From: Nocardiopsis terrae
Lineage (GTDB): Bacteria > Actinomycetota > Actinomycetes > Streptosporangiales > Streptosporangiaceae
Assembly (NCBI RefSeq): GCF_014651695.1
Contig: NZ_BMXJ01000006.1
Location: 348,741 to 412,740, forward strand
Reading direction: 5' to 3'
Length of the DNA stretch: 64,000 nt
Positions 50,636-58,520 of this stretch are shown piece by piece. The notes beneath the pieces were generated by a model. That model was not told the DNA's origin. It saw nothing but the letters and a program-made list of their open reading frames with translations, and made no database searches. A program made the position numbers and the translations under genes. Every line of letters starts with the position of its first letter. Position 1 is the first letter of the stretch.

Positions 50636-52243
50636 ATGAGCAGCACGCCATCGGGCGAAGGGGCCGCAGGGCCCTTCGCCGTTGAGCTGCGCGGGATCAC
50701 CAAACGTTTTCCCGGCGTCGTGGCCAACCACGACATCGACATCACCGTGGCTCCCGGTACCGTGCACGCCATCGTCGGCGAGAACGGCGCGGGCAAGTCC
50801 ACGCTGATGAAGACCCTGTACGGCATGCACCGGCCGGACGAGGGCCATATCCGTATCCGCGGTGAGGAGGTGCGCTTCCACTCGCCCTCCGACGCCATCA
50901 GGCACGGCATCGGCATGGTGCACCAGCACTTCATGCTCGCCGACAACCTCACCGTGCTGGAGAACGTGGTCCTGGGCGCGGAGCGCAGGCACGGCATCGG
51001 CCGCAGGGCCAGGGCCCGTATCCAGGAGCTGTCCGCCCAGTACGGGCTCGGCGTCGACCCGGACCGCCTCATGGAGGAACTGGGCGTCGGAGACCGCCAG
51101 CGCGTGGAGATCCTCAAGGTGCTCTACCGCGGCGCCGAGACGATCATCCTGGACGAGCCCACCGCCGTCCTGGTCCCGCAGGAGGTCGACGAGCTCTTCG
51201 ACAACCTGCGCGAGCTCAAGCGCGAGGGCCTCACGGTCATCTTCATCTCGCACAAGCTCGACGAGGTCCTGTCCGTCGCCGACGAGATCACCGTGATCCG
51301 CCGCGGCACCACGGTGGCCACCGCCGACCCGCGCACCACCACCGCACGGGAGCTGGCCACCCTCATGGTGGGCGGCGAACTGCCCGTACCGGAGCTGCGC
51401 GAGTCCACCGTCACCGACCACGTCATCCTGTCCCTGAACGGGGTGACCGTGCTCTCGTCGGAGGGTCGGCCCGTCGTCGACGACGTCACCCTCGACATCC
51501 GCAGGGGCGAGATCGTCGGTATCGCCGGGGTCGAGGGCAACGGCCAGTCCGAGCTGATCGAGGCGATCATGGGCATGCGCCGGGCCGCCTCCGGCAGCAT
51601 CGCCCTGGAGGGCCAGGACATCACCGACTGGCCCACGCTGCGCATCCGCGAGGCCGGGGTCGGCTACATCCCCGAGGACCGGCACCGGCACGGCATGCTG
51701 CTGGACTCCCCGCTGTGGGAGAACCGGATCCTGGGACACCAGACCCGGGAACCCAGTGTCCGCGGCCCCTGGATCAACCGGTCCGGGGCGCGCGCCGACT
51801 CCGAGCGCATCGTCACCGAGTACGACGTGCGCACCCCCAACATCGACGTCATCGCCGACGCGCTGTCCGGGGGCAACCAGCAGAAGTTCATCATCGGCCG
51901 GGAGATGAGCGCGCAACCGCACTTCCTGGTCGCCGCCCACCCCACCCGAGGCGTGGACGTGGGCGCCCAGTCGGCCATCTGGGAGCAGTTGCGCGAGGCG
52001 CGCGCGGCCGGACTGGCCGTCCTGCTGGTCTCCGCCGACCTCGACGAGCTCATCGGCATGTCCGACACACTCCACGTCATCCTGCGCGGCCGTCTGGTCA
52101 CGGAGGCCGACCCGAACAGCGTCACCCCCGAACAGCTCGGCTCCGCCATGACCGGCGCCGGGTTGGGCGGTGCGGACGCGCACACAGAAGGTGGCAGCGG
52201 TGCTGAGGGCACCAACGGAAACGAGAGCGAGGGCGGCGCATGA
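50636..52243 (+). CDS. Nucleoside ABC importer ATPase with two nucleotide-binding domains
   Basis: 535 residues, sugar/nucleoside-type double ATPase. Domain 1 has Walker A GENGAGKST, Walker B ETIILDEPTAVL and a degenerate signature (LGVGDRQRVEI). Domain 2 has a degenerate Walker A (GVEGNGQSE, no Lys) and a good signature LSGGNQQK. This unequal pair is normal for the RbsA/NupO type. GAGGAG before ATG 50636. Couples to the permease by ATGA. Confidence 0.93.
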   Translation: MSSTPSGEGAAGPFAVELRGITKRFPGVVANHDIDITVAPGTVHAIVGENGAGKSTLMKTLYGMHRPDEGHIRIRGEEVRFHSPSDAIRHGIGMVHQHFMLADNLTVLENVVLGAERRHGIGRRARARIQELSAQYGLGVDPDRLMEELGVGDRQRVEILKVLYRGAETIILDEPTAVLVPQEVDELFDNLRELKREGLTVIFISHKLDEVLSVADEITVIRRGTTVATADPRTTTARELATLMVGGELPVPELRESTVTDHVILSLNGVTVLSSEGRPVVDDVTLDIRRGEIVGIAGVEGNGQSELIEAIMGMRRAASGSIALEGQDITDWPTLRIREAGVGYIPEDRHRHGMLLDSPLWENRILGHQTREPSVRGPWINRSGARADSERIVTEYDVRTPNIDVIADALSGGNQQKFIIGREMSAQPHFLVAAHPTRGVDVGAQSAIWEQLREARAAGLAVLLVSADLDELIGMSDTLHVILRGRLVTEADPNSVTPEQLGSAMTGAGLGGADAHTEGGSGAEGTNGNESEGGA

Positions 52244-53718
52244 GTAACCCCGGACGCCGCACCATCGCGGCACCGATCGTGTTCGGCCTGGCCGTACTCC
52301 TGGGCGTCGCGGCGACCTTCGCCCTGGACCTGTTCCTGCTGTGGTGGGCCGCGCTCATCATCGGCGTCACGCTCGCCTTCGGGCTCGTGGCGGCGCTGGC
52401 GCCGTTCACCCCGGACGAGAGCCGGATCGGCGCCGACGGGACCAGGGAGGAGGGCACGCCCCTGCACAACGTCCTGGTCGTTCCGATGTCGCTGATCCTG
52501 GCGGTCGCGGGCGGTCTGGTCTGCGCCTGGGTCCTGGACCTGCAGCTGATCGAACCCGTCGCTGCCGCGCTCGGCGCGCTCATCGGGTCGGCTCTGGCGT
52601 TCGTGCTGTTCCACCGCCTGGCGGCGATGATGGCGCTGTCCTTCGCCGCGGTCCTGGCCGCCGGTGTGCTCGCGGTCGGCGTCACCGCCGCCGTGCTGCT
52701 CCTCAGCGGCATCGCGCCGTTCCGGACCTTCGGACGGATGGCCGAGTTCGGTACCCGGCCGGACAGCCTGGTGCAGATCATCAACAGCAGCATCACCTAC
52801 TACCTGGCCGCCGTGGCCGTGGCGATCGGCTTCAAGATGAAGCTGTTCAACATCGGTGTGGACGGCCAGTACCGGCTCGCGGCGCTGCTGGCCGCGGCCG
52901 TGGGCGGCTACCTCGTGCTGCCGCCGGTGGTCAGCCAGGTCGTCATCATCGCCACCGCCATCACGGTCGGCGGTGTGTGGGCCGGTATCGCCGGATACCT
53001 CAAGGTGGCGCGGGGCGTTTCCGAGGTGATCTCCACGATCATGCTCAACGCGATCGCCACCGGCATCACCGCCTACCTGCTGAGCACCGACCGCCTCGCG
53101 GTGGAGATCAGCACCAACAACATCGGCACGCCGCCCATGCCCGAGTCGGCGTGGGTGCCCGGCATCCCCGCGGGCTTCCTCGGCTCCGACCGGGAGATCT
53201 ACGGCCTGGTCCTGCTGGCCGTCGCTGTCGGCTTCCTCTACTGGATGATGCTCAACCGCACCCGCTTCGGGTTCGAGCTGCGGGCCACCGGCCAGTCGCA
53301 GACCGCGGCCGAGGCCAGCGGTGTGAACGTCAAGAGGATGGTCTTCCTGTCCATGCTCTTCTCGGGCATGGTCGCGGGGCTCGTGGGCCTGCCCCAGCTC
53401 CTGGGGCACTCGCACTACTACGCGCTGGACTTCCCGGCGGGTATCGGCTTCATCGGTATCGCGATCGCCCTGCTGGGCCGGAACCACCCGGTGGGCATCG
53501 TCTTCGCGGCACTGCTGTGGGCCTTCCTCGACCAGGCGGCGGGGATCCTGCCCTTCGACGGGATCCCGCAGGAGATCGCGGTCATCGCGCAGGCCACCAT
53601 CGTCCTCACGGTCGTCGTGGTCTACGAGGTCGTGCACCGCTGGGGCCGCCGCTACCAGCAGCAGCAGATCGGCAAGCAGCTCGGCAGGGCCGTCGAGTCC
53701 AGCGGGGAGGCACAGTGA
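52240..53718 (+). CDS. Nucleoside ABC importer permease 1, enlarged at the N-terminus
   Basis: 492 residues. The normal permease core starts near residue 160 (LVQIINSSITYYLAAVAVAIGF, then KMKLFNIGVDGQYRLAALLA) and includes GVSEVISTIMLNAIAT and ELRATGQSQTAAEASGV, the ATPase-coupling loop. In front lie about 150 extra residues with four to five hydrophobic segments. ATG 52240 overlaps the ATPase stop. Confidence 0.92.
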   Translation: MSNPGRRTIAAPIVFGLAVLLGVAATFALDLFLLWWAALIIGVTLAFGLVAALAPFTPDESRIGADGTREEGTPLHNVLVVPMSLILAVAGGLVCAWVLDLQLIEPVAAALGALIGSALAFVLFHRLAAMMALSFAAVLAAGVLAVGVTAAVLLLSGIAPFRTFGRMAEFGTRPDSLVQIINSSITYYLAAVAVAIGFKMKLFNIGVDGQYRLAALLAAAVGGYLVLPPVVSQVVIIATAITVGGVWAGIAGYLKVARGVSEVISTIMLNAIATGITAYLLSTDRLAVEISTNNIGTPPMPESAWVPGIPAGFLGSDREIYGLVLLAVAVGFLYWMMLNRTRFGFELRATGQSQTAAEASGVNVKRMVFLSMLFSGMVAGLVGLPQLLGHSHYYALDFPAGIGFIGIAIALLGRNHPVGIVFAALLWAFLDQAAGILPFDGIPQEIAVIAQATIVLTVVVVYEVVHRWGRRYQQQQIGKQLGRAVESSGEAQ

Positions 53719-55307
53719 GCCAGGAACTGAACGTGAAGGAAGCGGCGGAGTCGCCGTGGCGGCCCAGGGGGTGGGCGCGGTGGCGTGTCCTGACCCTGTT
53801 CGCCGCGGTGCTCGTCTCCCTGGCCGGGCTGCGCGTCATCACCGGCCAGGACATGCTCACCGACTCGGGCACCATCCGCACCACCCTGACCTTCGCGGTA
53901 CCCATCGGACTGGCCGCCCTCGGCGGACTGTGGGCCGAGCGCGCGGGCATCATCAACATCGGCCTGGAAGGCATGATGATCCTGGGCACCTGGTTCGGTG
54001 CCTACTTCGCCTGGAGCACCGACAACCCGTGGATGGGCCTGCTCGCGGGCGTCCTCGCCGGGATGGCCGGCGGCCTGCTGCACGCGGTCGCCACGGTGAC
54101 CTTCGCGGTGGACCACATCGTGTCCGGTGTGGCGATCAACATCCTCATGCTCGGCGCGATGCGCTACCTGTCGATCCTGGTGTACTCGGACGTGCCCGGC
54201 GCGGGTGCCGCCCAGTCGCCGACCACACCCGAATTCCCGACACTGAACCTGCCGGTCCTGCCGGAGCTGCTGCGGCCGGTGGAGGCCGCCGGAACCTTCC
54301 TGGTCAGCGACCTGGCCTCGCTGGTGATCGGTCTGACCACCCGCATGTCGGCGCTCACCCTCGTCGCCCTCCTGATGATCCCGCTGACCTACCTGGTGCT
54401 GTGGCGGACGACCTTCGGCCTGCGCCTGCGCTCGGTCGGTGAGAACCCCGACGCCGCCGAGTCGCTGGGTGTGGCGGTGTACCGCCTCAAGTACGTGGCG
54501 GTCGTCGTCTCCGGCGGTCTGGCCGGTATGGGCGGCGCGTTCCTGGCCATGGTGGCCTCGAACATCTACCAGGAGGGGCAGACCGGCGGCCGCGGCTACA
54601 TCGGTCTGGCCGCGATGATCTTCGGTAACTGGCGTCCCGGCGGCCTGGCGATGGGCGCCGGACTGTTCGGCTACACCGACGCCCTCCAGCTGCGCGGCGG
54701 CGGCGAGGCCATCCACGCGCTGCTCCTGCTGTTCGTGGCAGCGCTGCTGGCCTGGACGCTGTGGCGTTCGCGCGCGGCCCTGCTCGGTCGGATCGGTTCC
54801 GCGGCGACCGTGCTCGGTGCGCTGCTCTACGCGTTCACCGCGGCCGGCCCGCTGGCCGCCCACTCCGGACTGCTCTACCCGGCGGCGGCGCTCCTGCTGC
54901 TGGCCGGCCTGCTCCTGGCCCTGTGGAGCACCCGGGACGCGCAGACACCCCCGCTGGCCGTGGTCGCGGTCGGGCTGCTGGCGGCCGGTGCGCTGGCCTA
55001 CTGGACGAGTTCCTTCCTCCTCGCCGGCGCGGCCCTGAACACCGCGTACGTCGTACTGACCCTGCTGGGTATCGCGGCGGCGTCCGCGGCGATGTGGAAG
55101 ACCAGGAAACGCGCCACGGCGATGGCGGCCCTGGCCGTCGGAGTGGCCTCGCTGCTGCTGTTCTGGTACTTCGGTACCGACTCGCTGCCGCGCGAGCTGG
55201 CCACCTACAGCCCGCACATCGCCACCCTGCTGGTGCTCTCACTGGCCTCGCAGCGGCTGCGTCCGCCCGCCGGGATCGGCCAGCAGTGGAGGGCGGGCCG
55301 CTCATGA
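53715..55307 (+). CDS. Nucleoside ABC importer permease 2, with an internal membrane insertion
   Basis: 530 residues. The normal core (TLTFAVPIGLAALGGLWAERAGI, NIGLEGMMILG, LRLRSVGENPDAAESLGV, GGRGYIGLAAMIFGNW) runs to about residue 340. About 150 residues with roughly five additional hydrophobic segments then intervene before the usual end (YSPHIATLLVLSLASQRLRPP, from residue 498). GTG 53715 overlaps the permease 1 stop. Confidence 0.92.
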   Translation: MSQELNVKEAAESPWRPRGWARWRVLTLFAAVLVSLAGLRVITGQDMLTDSGTIRTTLTFAVPIGLAALGGLWAERAGIINIGLEGMMILGTWFGAYFAWSTDNPWMGLLAGVLAGMAGGLLHAVATVTFAVDHIVSGVAINILMLGAMRYLSILVYSDVPGAGAAQSPTTPEFPTLNLPVLPELLRPVEAAGTFLVSDLASLVIGLTTRMSALTLVALLMIPLTYLVLWRTTFGLRLRSVGENPDAAESLGVAVYRLKYVAVVVSGGLAGMGGAFLAMVASNIYQEGQTGGRGYIGLAAMIFGNWRPGGLAMGAGLFGYTDALQLRGGGEAIHALLLLFVAALLAWTLWRSRAALLGRIGSAATVLGALLYAFTAAGPLAAHSGLLYPAAALLLLAGLLLALWSTRDAQTPPLAVVAVGLLAAGALAYWTSSFLLAGAALNTAYVVLTLLGIAAASAAMWKTRKRATAMAALAVGVASLLLFWYFGTDSLPRELATYSPHIATLLVLSLASQRLRPPAGIGQQWRAGRS

Positions 55308-55702
55308 CCGAACACACCGGCGTGGACTGGGCGGCCCTGCGGGAGGCCGCCCGGGAGGCCATGGGCCACGCGTACGCGCCCTACTCGAAGTACCCGGTGG
55401 GCGCGGCGGCGCTGGTCTCCGACGGCCGGACCGTGAGCGGCTGCAACGTGGAGAACGCCTCCTACGGGGTGGGCCTGTGCGCCGAGTGCGGTCTGGTCAG
55501 CGCGCTGCACGCCTCCGGCGGCGGGCGCCTGGTCGCGTTCAGCTGCGTGGACGGCCGGGGCGAGACCCTGATGCCGTGCGGCCGCTGCCGCCAACTGCTG
55601 TACGAACACGGCGGGCCGGACCTGCTGGTGGACACGCCCGAGGGGATCCTCCCCATGGAGCGGGTGCTGCCGCAGGCCTTCGGGCCGCACAACCTCGCCT
55701 GA
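55304..55702 (+). CDS. cdd: Cytidine deaminase
   Basis: 132 residues. Zinc site: Cys/Ala-Glu in GLCAECGLVSAL and the paired cysteines in PCGRCRQLLYE; substrate residues in SGCNVENASYG. It turns (deoxy)cytidine into (deoxy)uridine. ATG 55304 overlaps the permease 2 stop, so deamination is coupled to uptake. Confidence 0.95.
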   Translation: MTEHTGVDWAALREAAREAMGHAYAPYSKYPVGAAALVSDGRTVSGCNVENASYGVGLCAECGLVSALHASGGGRLVAFSCVDGRGETLMPCGRCRQLLYEHGGPDLLVDTPEGILPMERVLPQAFGPHNLA

Positions 55703-55724
55703 GGGGCGAAGCACGATCGGGTGC

Positions 55725-55765
55725 CTCCCCGGCCGCCGACCCACGGCGGCCGGGGAGTCGTTTTT
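55725..55765 (+). terminator. Terminator between cdd and deoA
   Basis: Perfect 14-bp stem (55725-55738 with 55744-55757), 5-base loop, followed by TCG and a run of T. Strong enough to separate deoA partly from the transport operon. Confidence 0.88.
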
Positions 55766-55788
55766 CCAGCCACGGAGAGGAACACGAC

Positions 55789-57078
55789 ATGGACGTCATC
55801 GAGGTCATCCGAGCCAAGCGCGACGGGGGAGAGCTCACTCCGGAGCAGATCGACTGGGTGATCGGCGCCTACACCCGTGGTGAGGTGGCCGAGGAGCAGA
55901 TGTCGGCGCTGGCGATGGCGGTCTTCCTGCGCGGCATGGGCCGGGCGGAGGTGGGCCGCTGGACCGAGGCGATGCTGTCGTCGGGGGACCGGCTCGACTT
56001 CTCCGACCTGGCCCGGCCCACCACCGACAAGCACTCCACGGGCGGGGTGGGCGACAAGATCACGCTGCCGCTCACGCCCACCGTCGCCGCCTGCGGGGCG
56101 GCGGTCCCGCAGCTGTCCGGGCGCGGGCTCGGCCACACCGGCGGCACCCTGGACAAACTGGAGTCGATCCCCGGCTGGCGCGCGTCGCTGTCCACCGAGG
56201 AGATGCGCCGGGTCATCACCGAGACCGGCGGCGTGATCTGCGCTGCCGGCACCGGGCTGGCCCCGGCCGACCGCAAGCTCTACGCGCTGCGCGACGTCAC
56301 CGGCACCGTGGAGTCCATCCCGCTCATCTCCGCGTCCATCATGAGCAAGAAGCTCGCCGAGGGCACCGGGGCCCTGGTCCTGGACGTCAAGGTGGGGTCG
56401 GGCGCGTTCATGAAGGACGCCGGGTCCGCCCGGGAGCTGGCCCGCACCATGGTGGACATCGGCAACGACCACGGGGTGCGCACGGTCGCCCTGCTCACCG
56501 ACATGGCCACGCCCCTGGGCCGTCAGGTCGGCAACGCCCTGGAGGTCGCCGAGGCCGTCGAGGTGCTCTCCGGGGGCGGCCCCGGCGACGTCGTGGAGCT
56601 CACCGTGGCGCTGGCGCGGGAGATGCTGACGGCGGCCGGTCTGACCCCGGGCGAGAACGGCGTCAAGGACCCGGCCCAAGCCCTGCGCGACGGCAGCGCC
56701 CTGGAGTCGTGGAAGCAGTTGGTCCGGGCCCAGGGCGGCGACCCGGACGCGCCGCTGCCCGAGGCGGCCGAGCGCCGGGTGGTGCTCTCCCCGTCCAGCG
56801 GTGTCCTCACCCGGCTGGACGCCTACCAGGTGGGGCTGGCCGCCTGGCGGCTGGGCGCGGGCCGGGCCCGCAAGGAGGACGCGGTGTCCTTCGGGGCGGG
56901 TGTGACCCTGCACGCCAAACCGGGTGAGGAGGTCCAGGCCGGGGAACCGCTGTTCACGCTACACGCCGACGAGCCCGAGCGCTTCGACCGCGCCGCCCAG
57001 GCCCTGGAGGGGGCCTTCGACATCGGTGACGCGGCCGAGTGGAGGACGCGACCGCTGGTCATCGACCGGATCAGCTGA
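55789..57078 (+). CDS. deoA: Thymidine phosphorylase
   Basis: 429 residues. Motifs: TTDKHSTGGVGDKITL (the family signature begins at SGRGLGHTGGTLDKLESI), KVGSGAFMKDAGSA, and the C-terminal domain GAGVTLHAKPGEEVQAGEPLFTLH. It splits thymidine and deoxyuridine into base and deoxyribose-1-phosphate. ATG 55789 with GGAGAGG. It could have its own promoter, as a terminator separates it from cdd. Confidence 0.95.
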   Translation: MDVIEVIRAKRDGGELTPEQIDWVIGAYTRGEVAEEQMSALAMAVFLRGMGRAEVGRWTEAMLSSGDRLDFSDLARPTTDKHSTGGVGDKITLPLTPTVAACGAAVPQLSGRGLGHTGGTLDKLESIPGWRASLSTEEMRRVITETGGVICAAGTGLAPADRKLYALRDVTGTVESIPLISASIMSKKLAEGTGALVLDVKVGSGAFMKDAGSARELARTMVDIGNDHGVRTVALLTDMATPLGRQVGNALEVAEAVEVLSGGGPGDVVELTVALAREMLTAAGLTPGENGVKDPAQALRDGSALESWKQLVRAQGGDPDAPLPEAAERRVVLSPSSGVLTRLDAYQVGLAAWRLGAGRARKEDAVSFGAGVTLHAKPGEEVQAGEPLFTLHADEPERFDRAAQALEGAFDIGDAAEWRTRPLVIDRIS

Positions 57079-57115
57079 TCCCGCCGTGGTCCGGGCGGGC
57101 CGCCCGCGCAGTCCG

Positions 57116-57136
57116 CCTGGCTCCGGCGGAGCCAGG
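57116..57136 (+). terminator. deoA terminator
   Basis: Hairpin CCTGGCTCCG/CGGAGCCAGG, 38 bases after the deoA stop; no T run. Confidence 0.6.
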
Positions 57137-57231
57137 GGTCCGAGGCGCGAGCGCGGGGGCGCGTAGATGCGGAGGGGCCGGCCGACACACTGGTCGCCAG
57201 CCCCTCCCGCGTGTGCCCGAAGGCCGCGGAA

Positions 57232-57807
57232 CTAGTCCATCACGGGCGGCATCATCTGCTGCGGGGACGCCTCGGGCATCAGCAGGAAGGCCGCCGCGGC
57301 GACGATCACGAACAGCAAGCCCACGATGGTCGTCGCGGTGGCGGTCCACTTCGCCCAGGGCCGGGTCCCCCAGTTGTGCAGGGCGAGCGCCAGGGTCGAG
57401 GTGAGCACGGTGAGCAGGGCCACCGCGCCGCCCATCCAGACCTGCATCTCGATCTGCCTGATCTGAGCGGGGTCCACGGTCTGGTCGCCGACCAGGAGCA
57501 TGCTGGTGAGGATCTCCAACAGTTGCCCGGTCAGGATGGTCACGGCGAGCAGTACCACGCTGACGATGCTCAGGGTCTCGGTGGAGAAGGCGCCTCCGGT
57601 CCGGGGCTCGGCCGGAACGGCCCCGAACTCCGCTTCGGGGGCGGTCCCGTACTGGTTCTCCTCGGTCTCCGGGGCCTCGGTGGTTCCCGGGGCCCCGGTT
57701 TCGGCGGACGCCTCGGCGACCCCCGGTTCGAACTTCGGTTGGGGAGCGCCCTCCGTCGGTCTGTCGGTGTTCTCGGCCCTGGCGTTGTCTTCCGGTTCGG
57801 TACTCAC
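57232..57807 (-). CDS. Leaderless four-segment membrane protein, paralogue 1
   Basis: 191 residues. An acidic, Glu/Pro/Ala-rich N-terminal 75 residues, then three to four hydrophobic segments (TLSIVSVVLLAVTILTGQLL, AVALLTVLTSTLALAL, ATTIVGLLFVIVAAAAFLL). GTG 57807 has no ribosome site but TACGTT ends six bases before it, so the mRNA is likely leaderless. Similar in design to the next protein (same GTGAGTACC start). Function unknown. Confidence 0.8.
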   Translation of the reverse strand: MSTEPEDNARAENTDRPTEGAPQPKFEPGVAEASAETGAPGTTEAPETEENQYGTAPEAEFGAVPAEPRTGGAFSTETLSIVSVVLLAVTILTGQLLEILTSMLLVGDQTVDPAQIRQIEMQVWMGGAVALLTVLTSTLALALHNWGTRPWAKWTATATTIVGLLFVIVAAAAFLLMPEASPQQMMPPVMD

Positions 57808-57902
57808 GCGGCCAACGTACCCGGGGGTCTGTATAAGAGGGGCCTAAGAATCGCCTGATCAGACCTTGAAAGCGCCTCGAATCCGTCACGGGGCGCTGAT
57901 GG

Positions 57903-58367
57903 TCAGGCGCCGGTGAGCAACACGTACGACAGCACGGTCAGGACCACCAGCACCACGCCCACCAGTACGGTCGCCGCGGCCAGGTGCCGGGCCCAGGCGC
58001 GGGTGCCGGGGTCGGCGCGGACCAGGGCCACGGCGGCACAGACCACGGCCAGCGCGGAGAACAGCCCGGCGCCGGTCAGCTCACCCTGCACCTCGTAGGT
58101 GAGGGAGCCCTCGGCCCCGGTCAGGGTCTGTTGGTTGAAGATCCTGACCAGCTGGGTGGAGAGCAGCGTCGTGGCCAGGAAGAGGAGCCCGGTGACGCTG
58201 AAGGTCTCGGGGCCGAACAGGCCGCTCCGGGGCTGGGCGCTCCGCCCGGAGAGGAAGGCCTCGCCAGCGGCGGAGGCGTCGGGGCTCTCTGAGCCGGGGC
58301 TCTCCGGGGCGCCGTCGGCATCGGAGGGGACGGTGGTGGAGGGAGTGTCTTCTGAGGAGGTACTCAC
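57903..58367 (-). CDS. Leaderless membrane protein, paralogue 2
   Basis: 154 residues from GTG 58367: a Ser/Glu/Pro-rich N-terminal tail of about 50 residues, then GPETFSVTGLLFLATTLLSTQLV and two or three further hydrophobic segments. TATTTT lies seven bases upstream of the GTG and there is no ribosome site. The ETFSVTGLLFLATTLLSTQL segment parallels ETLSIVSVVLLAVTILTGQL of the neighbour. Function unknown. Confidence 0.8.
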   Translation of the reverse strand: MSTSSEDTPSTTVPSDADGAPESPGSESPDASAAGEAFLSGRSAQPRSGLFGPETFSVTGLLFLATTLLSTQLVRIFNQQTLTGAEGSLTYEVQGELTGAGLFSALAVVCAAVALVRADPGTRAWARHLAAATVLVGVVLVVLTVLSYVLLTGA

Positions 58368-58466
58368 CCGCGCCAAAATACCGCCCGGTTCTCCCGACGC
58401 GGGGGCTCCGTAACGGGTTGGGCGCGGCCACTTCCGGCCATATCGCCCAAGGATGCCCAACGGGGT

Positions 58467-58492
58467 AAAAACAATCATGAGTGCTTGTTTTT
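58467..58492. promoter_or_regulatory. A/T-rich inverted repeat upstream of the AtuA-like gene
   Basis: AAAAACAA and TTGTTTTT (8-base arms) flank TCATGAGTGC, itself partly symmetric. It stands out in very GC-rich surroundings, 29 bases upstream of the start at 58521, and suits a repressor site overlapping the promoter. Confidence 0.6.
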
Positions 58493-58520
58493 TTCTGTGT
58501 CCGGTGTCACTCTCTTTGCC

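Noticed and set aside
50636..52243. Missing Walker A Lys in the second ATPase domain as a defect
   Set aside because: Degenerate second Walker A sites are common in sugar/nucleoside-type double ATPases.
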